64,000 nucleotides of DNA from Archangium lipolyticum. GTDB lineage: Bacteria > Myxococcota > Myxococcia > Myxococcales > Myxococcaceae. The position numbers and the translations under genes were made by a program. Below are positions 1 to 8,486 of the stretch, piece by piece (positions within the stretch are counted from its first letter, which is position 1; the number at the start of each line of letters is the position of its first letter). The notes below the pieces were generated by a model, which was not told the origin of the DNA, did no database searches, and was given only the letters and a program-made list of their open reading frames with translations. Where the stretch lies: contig NZ_JANKBZ010000044.1 of assembly GCF_024623785.1 (NCBI RefSeq), forward strand, positions 19,208 to 83,207, in the 5' to 3' direction.

Positions 1-416
1 TCGACGGTGGTGGTGAAGTAGTCCCAGGCGCGCTCGAAGTTGTAATACGTGGTGACGAGGTTCCACGTGTGGAAGTCCGCCGGCCACAGCACGCCCTTCT
101 CGTCGGTGATGTAGTTGGCGGTGACGCGGTACCCGTCGTCCTTCACCAGCGCGCGCTCCAGCGCCTCGTCGGTGGTGGCGGCCTGGGCCTCGGGATCCCT
201 CGAGTCCAGGCGGATGTTGGCTCCTCCCTGGAGCTTGATGACCGTGCCCTCGAGGGAGACGATGTCGGTGACCGTCTTGAGCTCCACCTCCAGGGGGGCG
301 TACTGCCCATCACTGGAGCGCACGAGCGCACGGACCTTCACGGGCGTCTGGGTTTCCGGCGCGCACGAGACGGCGAGCGTCGCGAGCGCGGCGGCGGCTG
401 TCAGCTTTCGGACCAT
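1..416 (-). CDS. Exported lipoprotein of unknown function (3' end outside window)
   Basis: Unrecognised protein, cut by the window edge so only about 139 N-terminal residues are visible. It starts MVRKLTAAAALATLAVSC, a short signal peptide ending in a lipobox-like cysteine, so a lipoprotein is likely. The visible mature part contains LEGTVIKLQGGANIRLDSRD and a Trp/Tyr-rich stretch (HTWNLVTTYYNFERAWDYF). I chose the ATG at 416 because GAAGG lies five bases upstream; an in-frame ATG at 428 is the alternative. It is divergent from aspS, with about 150 bp between the two starts. No function assigned. Confidence 0.7.
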   Translation of the reverse strand, partial: MVRKLTAAAALATLAVSCAPETQTPVKVRALVRSSDGQYAPLEVELKTVTDIVSLEGTVIKLQGGANIRLDSRDPEAQAATTDEALERALVKDDGYRVTANYITDEKGVLWPADFHTWNLVTTYYNFERAWDYFTTTV

Positions 417-500
417 GTCGCCCTTCATACTACGGGTCCGGTGGCCATCAGAAGCCGGGGGGGCGGGTCAGGCGGCTTGCCCGGTGCCTTCTCGGATTCC

Positions 501-530
501 TTGACGCGTCGTTTCCACGCTCTCTATGGT
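501..530 (+). promoter_or_regulatory. Predicted sigma-70-type promoter of aspS
   Basis: TTGACG at 501-506 and TATGGT at 525-530 are separated by 18 bp and lie 36 bp upstream of the aspS ATG. The -10 context TCTATGGT recurs in front of two other genes in this window (4529 and 18279). Prediction by eye only. Confidence 0.45.
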
Positions 531-566
531 CCCGCCCTTCCCACTCCATCTGTAACAGGCGGTGTC

Positions 567-2387
567 ATGGCGGTCCCGTTCATCACCGAGGTCAAGCGTA
601 CTCATACTTGCGGGCAGCTCACCAAGGCGAACATCGGTGAGGAAGTCGTCCTCTTCGGCTGGGTGCAGAACCGGCGAGACCACGGCGGCGCGGTCTTCAT
701 CGATCTGCGAGACCGCGAGGGTCTCACGCAGGTGGTCTTCGAGCCGGACATCGCGAAGGAAGCCCACGAGCTGGCCGGCCAGCTGCGGCTCGAGTACTGC
801 ATCGGCATCAAGGGCAAGGTCGCCTCGCGCGGCGCCCAGGTGAACCCCAAGCTCAAGACGGGTGAAATCGAGATCAAGGCGTCGGATCTCACCATCTTCA
901 ACCGCTCCGAGCCCACGCCGTTCCTCGTGGAGGACAACGTGGACACGGCGGAGGAGAAGCGCCTGGCGTACCGCTTCCTGGACCTGCGCCGCCGGCCGCT
1001 GCAGCAGACGCTGATGACGCGCTCGAAGATGAACGCGATCACCCGCTCGTACATGGTGGACAACCGCTTCCTGGAGCTCGAGACGCCCTTCATGGGCAAG
1101 TACACGCCGGGCGGCGCGCGCAACTTCCTCGTCCCCAGCCGGCTCAACCCGGGCAAGTTCTACGCCCTGGCCGAGAGCCCCCAGCTCTACAAGCAGCTCT
1201 TCATGGTGGCGGGCTTCGACCGCTACTTCCAGATCGTCAAGTGCTTCCGCGACGAGGACCTGCGTCTGGACCGGCAGCCCGAGTTCACGCAGATCGACGT
1301 GGAGATGAGCTTCGTCACCCAGGACGACATCTTCACCATCATCGAGGGCCTGCTCAAGCGGCTGTGGGGCGAGGTGCTGGGCATCGACATCCCCACGCCG
1401 TTCATGCGGATGAACTTCGACGAGTCCATGGAGAAGTACGGCAACGACAAGCCGGACCTGCGCTTCGGGCTGGAGCACATCGTGCTCACGGACCTCATCC
1501 GCCAGCACGGCGCCGCGGGCGGCGTGCCGATGATCTGGGAGGCGGTGGAGCAGGGCGGCATCGTCAAGGCGATGGTGCTCCCCGCGGACAAGCCGATGAG
1601 CCGCGCGGAGAGCGACAAGCTGGAGGAGTTCGCCAAGCAGAACGGCGCCAAGGGACTGGCGCGCGCCAAGGTGGGCGAGGGCGGTGAGTGGACGCAGTCG
1701 CCCCTGTCCAAGACGATCTCCCCGGCGCTGCGCCAGGCCATCAACCAGGCGTGCAACGCGAAGACGGGCGACCTCCTCGTGTTCCAGTTCGGCCGCGAGT
1801 CGCTGGTGCACACGGTGATGGCCAACCTGCGCGTGCACGTGGCCAAGAAGCTCGGGCTCATCCCCGAGTACGGCAGTGGCGGCGTGTGGAAGTTCCTCTG
1901 GGTCGTCAACCCGCCCCTCTTCGAGTACGACGAGGAGACCAAGACGTGGGCGGCCGCGCACCACGCCTTCACCCGGCCGCACGACGAGGACGTGCAGTAC
2001 CTGCTCACGGATCCGGGCCGCGTGAAGTGCCACCGCTACGACGTGGTGCTCAACGGCTTCGAGATCGGCGGCGGCTCCATCCGCCTGCACGACCCGAAGG
2101 TCCAGGCCGAGGTGTTCAAGGCCCTGGGCATCTCGGACGAGGAGGCGAAGACGAAGTTCGGCTTCCTGCTGGACGCGCTCAAGTTCGGCGCCCCGCCGCA
2201 CGGTGGCATCGCGCTGGGCATGGACCGGCTGGTGATGCTGCTGACCGGCGCCGAGTCCCTGCGTGACGTCATCCCGTTCCCCAAGACGAAGACGGGCACG
2301 GACCTGATGACGGGCGCGCCGGGTGACGTGGACGACAGGCAGCTGCGCGAAGTCCACGTGCGCCCCGTGCCGCTGCCGCAGAAGTAG
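567..2387 (+). CDS. aspS: Aspartyl-tRNA synthetase (class II)
   Basis: Charges tRNA-Asp in the cytoplasm. The 606-residue protein is close to the usual ~590 of bacterial AspRS. It shows an N-terminal OB-fold (GEEVVLFGWVQNRRDHGG), the class II motif 2 region (CFRDEDLRLDRQPEFTQID), the bacterial GAD insertion in the middle, and motif 3 near the C-terminus (GGIALGMDRLVMLL). The ATG at 567 (MAVPFITEVKRTH) fits the family N-terminus; an in-frame opening reaches back to about 69 but is antisense to the upstream lipoprotein gene. Whether it is discriminating or also charges tRNA-Asn cannot be told from sequence alone. The next gene starts 20 bp downstream. Confidence 0.97.
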   Translation: MAVPFITEVKRTHTCGQLTKANIGEEVVLFGWVQNRRDHGGAVFIDLRDREGLTQVVFEPDIAKEAHELAGQLRLEYCIGIKGKVASRGAQVNPKLKTGEIEIKASDLTIFNRSEPTPFLVEDNVDTAEEKRLAYRFLDLRRRPLQQTLMTRSKMNAITRSYMVDNRFLELETPFMGKYTPGGARNFLVPSRLNPGKFYALAESPQLYKQLFMVAGFDRYFQIVKCFRDEDLRLDRQPEFTQIDVEMSFVTQDDIFTIIEGLLKRLWGEVLGIDIPTPFMRMNFDESMEKYGNDKPDLRFGLEHIVLTDLIRQHGAAGGVPMIWEAVEQGGIVKAMVLPADKPMSRAESDKLEEFAKQNGAKGLARAKVGEGGEWTQSPLSKTISPALRQAINQACNAKTGDLLVFQFGRESLVHTVMANLRVHVAKKLGLIPEYGSGGVWKFLWVVNPPLFEYDEETKTWAAAHHAFTRPHDEDVQYLLTDPGRVKCHRYDVVLNGFEIGGGSIRLHDPKVQAEVFKALGISDEEAKTKFGFLLDALKFGAPPHGGIALGMDRLVMLLTGAESLRDVIPFPKTKTGTDLMTGAPGDVDDRQLREVHVRPVPLPQK

Positions 2388-2407
2388 GCCAGGAGGGACT
2401 CCAGACG

Positions 2408-3325
2408 ATGAAGACGTTCCTCGTGGTGAACCCGCGCAGTGCCGGAGGTCAGACGGGCAAGCGATGGGCCGAGATCTCTGGCCAGGTGACCCGGGCGATC
2501 GGCGACTTCGGCTTCGGGTTCACCGAGAGCGCCATGGATGCGACGCGGCTGACGCGCCAGGCGCTCTTGGATGGCTATGAGTGCGTCGCCGCGGTGGGCG
2601 GGGACGGCACCGTCAACGAGGTCGTCAACGGCTTCTTCGCCGACGGCAAGGCCATCAACCCCCAGGCCGCCCTGGGGCTCATCCCCCGGGGCACCGGCGG
2701 TGACTTCCGGCGCGCCTTCGGGTGGGACCTGGAGCTGGACTCGGCCCTGGCGCGGCTGCGCACCGACAAGACCGAGCCCTTCGACGTGGGGCTCGCCGAG
2801 TACGTCAACCACCAGGGGCAGAAGGAGTCGCGCTACTTCGCCAACATTGCCTCCTTCGGCGTGAGCGCGGAGGTGGCCCACGAGGTCAACATCGGCAGCA
2901 AGGCGCTCGGCGGCAACCTGAGCTTCGTCTGGGGCACGGTCAAGACGATGGCGAAGTACAAGGACCGCCGCGTGCGTCTGCGCGTGGACGGCGGCGAGCC
3001 CGAGGAGCTGGGCATCACCGTCGTCGCCGTGTCCAACGGGCGCTACTTCGGCAGTGGCATGTGCGTGGCGCCCAAGGCCGTCACCCATGATGGGCTCTTC
3101 GAGCTCACCATCTGGCGCGACTACGGCGTGCACGACTTCGTCATCAAGTCCAAGGGCGTCTACAACGGTGAGCACATCACCTGGAACAAGACGCGCTACC
3201 TCCAGTGCCGCACCCTCGAGGCCGAGAGCGATCAGGACGTCCTCCTGGAGATGGATGGCGAGGTGCCCGGCAAGCTGCCCTGCCGCATCTCCATCCTTCC
3301 CAGCGCCATCCGCTTGAAGGTGTAG
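2408..3325 (+). CDS. Diacylglycerol/sphingosine kinase-like lipid kinase (YegS/DagK family)
   Basis: The 305-residue protein has the DAGK catalytic nucleotide-binding loop GGDGTVNEVVNG near residue 64 and the LIPRGTGGDFRRAFG motif near residue 98. Together these identify the YegS/LCB5-type lipid kinase family, which phosphorylates diacylglycerol or related lipids at the inner membrane face. It lies 20 bp after aspS and ends before a strong terminator, so it is probably cotranscribed with aspS. The exact lipid substrate is unknown. Confidence 0.88.
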   Translation: MKTFLVVNPRSAGGQTGKRWAEISGQVTRAIGDFGFGFTESAMDATRLTRQALLDGYECVAAVGGDGTVNEVVNGFFADGKAINPQAALGLIPRGTGGDFRRAFGWDLELDSALARLRTDKTEPFDVGLAEYVNHQGQKESRYFANIASFGVSAEVAHEVNIGSKALGGNLSFVWGTVKTMAKYKDRRVRLRVDGGEPEELGITVVAVSNGRYFGSGMCVAPKAVTHDGLFELTIWRDYGVHDFVIKSKGVYNGEHITWNKTRYLQCRTLEAESDQDVLLEMDGEVPGKLPCRISILPSAIRLKV

Positions 3326-3352
3326 CCCGCTCCGTCCACCTCCGTGGACCCA

Positions 3353-3392
3353 GGCCGCCTGTCTCCTCGTGGGGCAGGCGGCCTTCTTTTTT
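3353..3392 (+). terminator. Rho-independent terminator after the aspS/lipid kinase operon
   Basis: A perfect 9-bp stem, GGCCGCCTG (3353-3361) with CAGGCGGCC (3375-3383), is followed by TTCTTTTTT. It lies 28 bp after the stop codon of the lipid kinase gene. Confidence 0.85.
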
Positions 3393-3421
3393 CCGCGACT
3401 CGACCTTGGAAGTTATGCTGT

Positions 3422-3453
3422 TCCGGCGTACTTTTGAAATCAGGTACGCCGGA
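3422..3453 (+). promoter_or_regulatory. 10-bp inverted repeat abutting the DUF72 gene start
   Basis: TCCGGCGTAC (3422-3431) and GTACGCCGGA (3444-3453) form perfect arms around a 12-base AT-rich spacer. The repeat ends 7 bp before the ATG at 3461 and its right arm includes the ribosome-binding GGAG. It could act as a repressor operator or as an mRNA hairpin that occludes translation. Confidence 0.5.
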
Positions 3454-3460
3454 GCACTCC

Positions 3461-4510
3461 ATGTCAGACAGAGATCCGTCGCAGCTCGACCTCTTCACCG
3501 GAGCCCCCAGCCCCACGCCTCCCCGTGGGCGCCGACGCGGGCACGAGGAGCCCGTGGGCCCCGCAGAGCAACCCGAGGACGTGAGGGCGCTCGGGGAGCA
3601 GCTTCCTCCCGGCCTGCACCTGGGCACTTCGTCCTGGTCATTCCCGGGCTGGAAGGGGATCGTCTACGACCGCGAGGCCACCGCGGCACGCCTCTCCCGT
3701 GAGGGGCTCGCCGCGTACTCCCGGCACCCCGTGCTGCGCACCGTGGGCGTGGACCGGACCTTCTACGCCCCCATTCCCGCCTCCGCCTTCGCCGATTACG
3801 CCGCGCAGGTGCCCCCCGGCTTCCGCTTCCTCGTGAAGGCCCACGAGGCCTGTACGCTCGCGCGCTGGCCCGTCCACCAGCGTTATGGCGACCTGCGCGG
3901 TCAGTTCAACGACCGCTTCCTGGATGCCGCCTACGCGAGGGATCTCGTGGTGGCCCCCTTCGTCGAGGGGCTGGGTGAGAAGGCCGGGCCGCTCGTCTTT
4001 CAGTTGCCACCCCAACATCCGGAGGATCTGAGCGAGGGCGGGCCCTTCGTGGAGCGGCTCCATGCCTTCTTCTCGGCGCTGCCCCGCGGTCCCCTCTACG
4101 CCGCCGAGTTCCGCAACGAGTCCCTCCTGACCGAGGCCTTGGCCCAGGCGCTCGCGGACGTCGGAGTGTGTCCGGTGCTCGCCGCCTGGAAGAACATGCC
4201 TCCCGTGGAGCGTCAGGCCGTTCGCACCAAGGCGCTGAACGCACCGGCCCTGGTGGTGCGCTGGATGCTCCCGCCGAACCTCGACTACGAGGAGGCCCGC
4301 CGGCGTTACTTCCCCTTCGACAAGCTGGTGGACGAGGACGTGCGCACCCGCGAGGCCATCGCCCGCGTCTCCGCCGCCGCCCTGGGGGCCGGACGCCCCG
4401 TTTTCGTTACGCTCAACAACAAAGCGGAAGGAAGTGCACCCCTGTCCGCCGTGCTCCTGGCGCGCAGCGTCATGTCGCGAACTCGAAACACCGGCAGTGT
4501 GGAGTCTTGA
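3461..4510 (+). CDS. DUF72 (YecE-like) protein
   Basis: The 349-residue protein belongs to the DUF72/YecE family, a TIM-barrel fold of unknown biochemical function. Typical segments visible are LHLGTSSWSFPGWKGIVYD near residue 48, the conserved GVDRTFYAPIP, FRFLVKAHEACT and LVFQLPPQHPE, and a C-terminal VFVTLNNKAEGSAPLSA. The N-terminal ~45 residues are Pro/Arg-rich and low complexity. The ATG at 3461 has GGAG seven bases upstream, so I reject the longer in-frame opening from 3344, which runs through the terminator. Confidence 0.88.
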   Translation: MSDRDPSQLDLFTGAPSPTPPRGRRRGHEEPVGPAEQPEDVRALGEQLPPGLHLGTSSWSFPGWKGIVYDREATAARLSREGLAAYSRHPVLRTVGVDRTFYAPIPASAFADYAAQVPPGFRFLVKAHEACTLARWPVHQRYGDLRGQFNDRFLDAAYARDLVVAPFVEGLGEKAGPLVFQLPPQHPEDLSEGGPFVERLHAFFSALPRGPLYAAEFRNESLLTEALAQALADVGVCPVLAAWKNMPPVERQAVRTKALNAPALVVRWMLPPNLDYEEARRRYFPFDKLVDEDVRTREAIARVSAAALGAGRPVFVTLNNKAEGSAPLSAVLLARSVMSRTRNTGSVES

Positions 4511-4534
4511 TCCATGCGGGTGTGCGTCTATGGT
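4507..4534 (+). promoter_or_regulatory. Predicted promoter for the coiled-coil/Smr gene pair
   Basis: TTGATC (4507-4512) and TATGGT (4529-4534) are spaced by 16 bp. The -35 overlaps the stop codon of the DUF72 gene. The TCTATGGT context matches the candidate aspS promoter. Confidence 0.35.
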
Positions 4535-4596
4535 GAGGGATGTAGCAGGTGGGTCACCCGTTGGACTGAGCACGCGGCTTGCTTGGAAGGGCTGTC

Positions 4597-4848
4597 ATGA
4601 GATCGGTCCTTGTTGCAGCGCTCGTGGCACGCATGGCGGCGTCCGGAGGGGCGGGCGCTGGTGTCGAGGAGGCTGCTCTACGCCAGCAACCCGGCGACAC
4701 CTGGGAAGACGTGCGTAAACAATTCGCCGCCCTGCGAAACGAGATTTCCACCCTGGAGACCGAATTTCGCGAAGCCCAGGAGCGCCACCGCCTTGACGCG
4801 GAGCGCAAGCAGCGCCAGCTGGAGCTCGAGCGCCGTGGTCAGCCCTGA
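4597..4848 (+). CDS. Small exported coiled-coil protein
   Basis: Unrecognised 83-residue protein. It has a short signal-peptide-like N-terminus (MRSVLVAALVARMAASGGAG) followed by a charged helix rich in Glu, Arg and Gln (EVRKQ-like heptads from about residue 40 to the end), predicted to be a coiled coil. GGAAGG lies six bases before the ATG at 4597. The gene overlaps the start of the downstream Smr gene by 14 bp, so the two are likely translationally coupled. Function unknown. Confidence 0.65.
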   Translation: MRSVLVAALVARMAASGGAGAGVEEAALRQQPGDTWEDVRKQFAALRNEISTLETEFREAQERHRLDAERKQRQLELERRGQP

Positions 4849-5173
4849 CCCGGACGGCGACGAGGGCTCCGATTTCGACCCCGAAGCACCGGTGGAAGTT
4901 CCGCTGGATGGGAACCTCGACCTGCACTTGTTCCACCCCCGCGACGTCAAGGACGTCGTCACCGAGTACCTCTGGGCCTGCCGTCAGAAGGGCGTACTCG
5001 ACGTTCGCATCATCCACGGCAAGGGGACGGGAGCGCTGAGGCGCACTGTCCAGGCCCTCCTCCCGAAGTTGCCCGAGGTGGAGTCGTTCCGCTCCGCATC
5101 CGAGGCCGACGGGGGCTGGGGCGCCACCTGGGTCCGGTTGAGGGCCCTGTCTCCAGGCGAATCCGAAGGCTAG
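4835..5173 (+). CDS. Smr-domain protein (MutS2 C-terminal-like)
   Basis: The 112-residue protein is almost entirely an Smr domain. It has the DLHLFHPRDV strand-helix with the conserved D-x-H, and the HGKGTGALR loop near residue 66 that is the family signature. Stand-alone Smr proteins are nucleic-acid nicking nucleases or relatives of them. I place the start at the GTG at 4835, inside the preceding coiled-coil gene, because the in-frame reading before it is low-complexity Ser/Pro and shadows that gene. It ends five bases from the convergent ABC permease stop. Confidence 0.82.
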   Translation: MVSPDPDGDEGSDFDPEAPVEVPLDGNLDLHLFHPRDVKDVVTEYLWACRQKGVLDVRIIHGKGTGALRRTVQALLPKLPEVESFRSASEADGGWGATWVRLRALSPGESEG

Positions 5174-5178
5174 CGCCG

Positions 5179-6021
5179 TCAGCCCTTCAGGCCGCTGCGG
5201 GAGACGCCTTCGATCACGTACCGCTGGGCGAAGACGAACAGGAGGATCGCCGGGATGCTGGCGATGACTCCTCCCGCCATGATGGCCGGGTAATGGGTGG
5301 TGTAGGCCCCCTGGAGGATGGCCAATCCGGGCGGGAGCGTGAAGCTCTGGGGGCTGAACAGCACGTACACCGGCCAGATGAAGTCGTTGTAGTTGGTGAG
5401 GAAGGCCAGCACCGTCAGCGTCGCGATGCTGGGCCGGGAGAGCGGCAGGATGACCCGGTAGAAGATCTGCCAGTGGTTGGCGCCGTCGAGCAGCGCCGCC
5501 TCCTCCAACTCGCGCGGCAGTGTCGAGAAGAACTGGCGCATGAAGAAGACGCCGAAGGCGCTCCCCGCGCCGGGGACGATCACCGCCCACAGCGAGTCCA
5601 GCCAGCCCAGCCTGGTGACGATCAGGAAGTTGGGGATCAGGAAGAGGAACGTGGGGATGAACAACGTCCCGACGATCAGCCCGAACAGCACGCGCCTGCC
5701 GGGGAACTCCAGCCGGGCCAGGGCGTACGCGGCGAGCACCGACGTGCTCACCACGAGCAGCGCGTTGGCCGTGGCCGTGAAGATGCTGTTGAGGAACCAG
5801 CGCAGCACCGGCGTCTCGGAGCCCAGCGTGAGCAGCGGGACGTAGGCCTGGGTCGTGAAGGGGCGGGGCAGCCAGGAGAGCGGCTGCCGGGTCGCGTCGA
5901 AGTCCGTCTTCAGCGAGGTGCTCAGCATCCACAGCAGCGGTGCCACGAAGACCCACGTCAGCAGCACGAGCAGGGCGTAGAAGGTGATCCGGGAGAGGGG
6001 GCGGGTGGCGGTGGCGCTCAT
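5179..6021 (-). CDS. Carbohydrate ABC transporter permease (MalG-type)
   Basis: Inner-membrane permease of 280 residues with six predicted membrane segments. The EAA loop reads EEAALLDGANHWQIFYRVILPLSRP-like around residues 180-205, the site that contacts the ATPase. Family knowledge places it in the CUT1/MalFG group importing sugars or glycosides. The start at 6021 (MSATATRPLSR) overlaps the upstream permease stop as ATGA. Third gene of a minus-strand operon: binding protein, MalF-type permease, MalG-type permease. No ATPase gene is adjacent, so a shared ATPase encoded elsewhere is inferred. Confidence 0.93.
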   Translation of the reverse strand: MSATATRPLSRITFYALLVLLTWVFVAPLLWMLSTSLKTDFDATRQPLSWLPRPFTTQAYVPLLTLGSETPVLRWFLNSIFTATANALLVVSTSVLAAYALARLEFPGRRVLFGLIVGTLFIPTFLFLIPNFLIVTRLGWLDSLWAVIVPGAGSAFGVFFMRQFFSTLPRELEEAALLDGANHWQIFYRVILPLSRPSIATLTVLAFLTNYNDFIWPVYVLFSPQSFTLPPGLAILQGAYTTHYPAIMAGGVIASIPAILLFVFAQRYVIEGVSRSGLKG

Positions 6022-6917
6022 CAGGAGTCCTCTTGCCGGAAGAGACGGAAGTTGAGGGCACTCACCCCGAGCAGCGCGAGGGCGAGGACGTAGCTCATGG
6101 CCGCGGCGCTCCCCATGCGGAAGTCGCGCAGGCCGGTCTCGGCGATGAGCATGAGCGCGGTGCGCGTCTCGTTGCCCGGAGCGCCCTGGGTGACGAGGAA
6201 GGACTGGCCGAACATGTTGGCCGAGTTGAGGATCGTCACCGTGAACACGAAGAGGAGGACCGGCTTCAGACCGGGCAGGGTGACGTGGAGGAACTGCTGC
6301 GAGCGGGTGGCACCGTCGACCTTCGCCGCTTCGTACAGCTCGCGCGGGATGTCCTGCAGCCCGGCGAGGTAGATGAGCGCGTTGAAGCCGAGCGTCCACC
6401 AGACCGTCATGCCCACCAGGGAGATCCACGCCCACGGCAGCGCGGTGGTCCACGGGATGGTGGCGGACAGGTAGTGGTTGATGAGGCCGATGTTGGGATC
6501 GAGCAGGAACCGCCAGAGCAGGCCGACCACGGCCACGCCCAGCACGTAGGGCGCGAAGTAGACGGCGCGGAAGAAGGAGCGGCCGGGGAACTGGCGGTTC
6601 AGCAGCAGCGCGACGAGCAGGGGCACCACGACGAGCGGGGGCACGCTGAAGAGCGTGAAGAGCCCGGTGGCCTTCATGCTCTGCCAGAAATCGCCGCTGT
6701 CGCGCGAGCCCGGGGAGAAGAGGGTCGTGTAGTTCCGCAGCCCGACCCAGGGCCGGCGGGGCAGCAGGAAGTCCCAATCGTGCAGGCTGATCCACAACCC
6801 CTGGAGGGCTGGCAGCAGCACGAAGGTGCCGAACAGCAGGAGGTACGGGGCCAGGAAGAGGTACGGCGTCGCGCGCCCCGTGTGCCGGATCGAAGCGGTC
6901 TGGGCTTTCGTCTTCAT
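6018..6917 (-). CDS. Carbohydrate ABC transporter permease (MalF-type)
   Basis: Inner-membrane permease of 298 residues. The first membrane segment (YLFLAPYLLLFGTFVLLPAL) is followed by a periplasmic loop containing WVGLRNYTTLF, as is typical of MalF/UgpA-type sugar permeases. The EAA loop near residues 185-210 reads YEAAKVDGATRSQQFLHVTL. It is coupled to the downstream permease by a 4-bp ATGA overlap and begins four bases after the binding protein stop. Confidence 0.93.
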
Positions 6918-6921
6918 GGGA

Positions 6922-8271
6922 TCAGTCGCCGTATTTCTCGCGGTTGTACCGGACCACCTGGGTGGCCTGCGCCGCGGCCGACTTCAGGGCGGCGGCGGGC
7001 GGCTCCTTGCCGAGCACGGACAGGTTCACGGCCCGGTCGACCAGCGCCAGCGCCTCGTTGATGCCCGCGACCGCTGGCGGGATGCGGATGTACGGCGCCT
7101 GTTTGGCGAACTCGACCTGCGCCTTCATCGCCTGGAACTCCGGGCTCTCCGCCACGCTCCGGAGCACTGGTATCTTCCCACTCTTGAGCCAGTCCACGGA
7201 GCGCTGGCTCATCCACTGGATGAAGTAGCGCGCCGCCGCCTGTCTGTCCGGATTGGGCGATTCCTGCCGCGGCAGCACGAACTGGTGGGAGTTGCCCCAA
7301 ACCGCCGGCTGTGTCCCGATCTTCGGGATGGGCGCCACGCCCCACCGCAGCTGCGGCACCTCGGCCAGCGCGTTGATCTGCCAGATGCCATTCCAGTTGA
7401 AGGCGTTCTGCCCGTTCTGGAGCGCGATGACGTCGGCGTCCTGGGCGACGTTCTCGGGGCTGTGGCCCTTCTTCACCAACTCGACCATCCAGGTCATCGC
7501 CTGTACGCCCGCGTCGGAGTCGAAGGTCGCCTGGGTGACGTCCTTGTCGAACAGGTCCCCGCCGAACTGCCACAGCAGCGACTGGAACTGGAACGTCCCG
7601 GTGAAATGGAAGGGTGACATCCAGTGGCCCTGGATGCCGTGGCCCTTGAGCTGCTCGAGGGCCTCCATGTACTCGTCACCCGTCTGGGGCGGCTTGTCCG
7701 GATTCAGGCCCGTCTTCTCCAGGACCGCCTTGTTGAAGAACATGCCCAGCGGATGCAGATCGAGCGGGATGCCGTAGCGCCTGCCCTTGTAGATGCCGCC
7801 CTTCCAGGCCACCGGCGAGGTGAAGTTGGACTCCTGAAGCCCGAGCGCCTGCGCGATATCATCGATGGGCGTGATGAGGTTGCGCGCGGCGTTGGTCGGG
7901 ATGGAGTCGACGTGCATGACAGCGACGTCGGGCGCCTGTCCGCTGATCACCGCCCCCGCGAGCTTCTGGAAGAAGTTGGCCCACGGGTAGATGTTCATCC
8001 GGACCTGGATGGCCGGCGTCGCCTTGTTGAAGTCCTCGACGATCTTCCGGATGTACGCGCCGTCTCCTCCCGTGAAGCCGTTCCAGAACGCCAGCGTCAC
8101 GCTCGGGCCGCTGTACCCCTTGCCTCCCGTTGTCCCCTGCGCACCTGGAGGCGTGCTCGGGGGGGTGCTCGAACGCTCACACCCGCCGAGGGCGAGAGAG
8201 GCTCCTGCTCCGAGCGTCCACGCCATGAAGCGTCGGCGGCTCAGCTCCGACGCGAAGGGGGAGTCCGGCAT
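6922..8271 (-). CDS. Extracellular sugar-binding lipoprotein of the ABC importer
   Basis: Solute-binding protein of 449 residues, family 1 (MalE/UgpB-like). The N-terminus SRRRFMAWTLGAGASLALGGC combines a twin-arginine motif with a lipobox, so it is probably Tat-exported and lipidated. Mature-domain features include VTLAFWNGFTGGDGAYIRKI and the substrate-cleft segment GQAPDVAVMHVDS. Three ATGs are possible; GAGAGG lies six bases before the one at 8271, which I chose over 8277 and 8337. First gene of the importer operon. Confidence 0.9.
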   Translation of the reverse strand: MPDSPFASELSRRRFMAWTLGAGASLALGGCERSSTPPSTPPGAQGTTGGKGYSGPSVTLAFWNGFTGGDGAYIRKIVEDFNKATPAIQVRMNIYPWANFFQKLAGAVISGQAPDVAVMHVDSIPTNAARNLITPIDDIAQALGLQESNFTSPVAWKGGIYKGRRYGIPLDLHPLGMFFNKAVLEKTGLNPDKPPQTGDEYMEALEQLKGHGIQGHWMSPFHFTGTFQFQSLLWQFGGDLFDKDVTQATFDSDAGVQAMTWMVELVKKGHSPENVAQDADVIALQNGQNAFNWNGIWQINALAEVPQLRWGVAPIPKIGTQPAVWGNSHQFVLPRQESPNPDRQAAARYFIQWMSQRSVDWLKSGKIPVLRSVAESPEFQAMKAQVEFAKQAPYIRIPPAVAGINEALALVDRAVNLSVLGKEPPAAALKSAAAQATQVVRYNREKYGD

Positions 8272-8441
8272 CTTCATCCTCTCGGTTGCGGCTCGTGTCG
8301 TGATCGCTGCTGGATGGTCTTCGGGCGTATGTGCCACACCGTGGGCCGGTGTGAGACGCGGCGTGTTCGCTGTGTTCGTCAGAGTGCTTTTCGCACTCCG
8401 GTTTCACCTGCGACTCGCCCGTGTTTGATGAGCGGGAAACA

Positions 8442-8475
8442 CCCTCACCCCGTCCCTCTCCCGGAGGGAGAGGGG
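8442..8475 (-). repeat. REP-like hairpin repeat, copy 1
   Basis: On the minus strand this reads a CCCTCTCCC-GGGAGAGGG hairpin followed by ACGGGGTGAGGG. The same unit occurs at 22505-22537 and 32414-32446. It lies just 3' of the minus-strand helicase gene. Confidence 0.8.
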
Positions 8476-8486
8476 AAATTGGGGGC

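Noticed and set aside
468..2357. Minus-strand 629-codon open frame opposite aspS
   Set aside because: Antisense to a clear aspartyl-tRNA synthetase; open only because high third-position GC removes stops.
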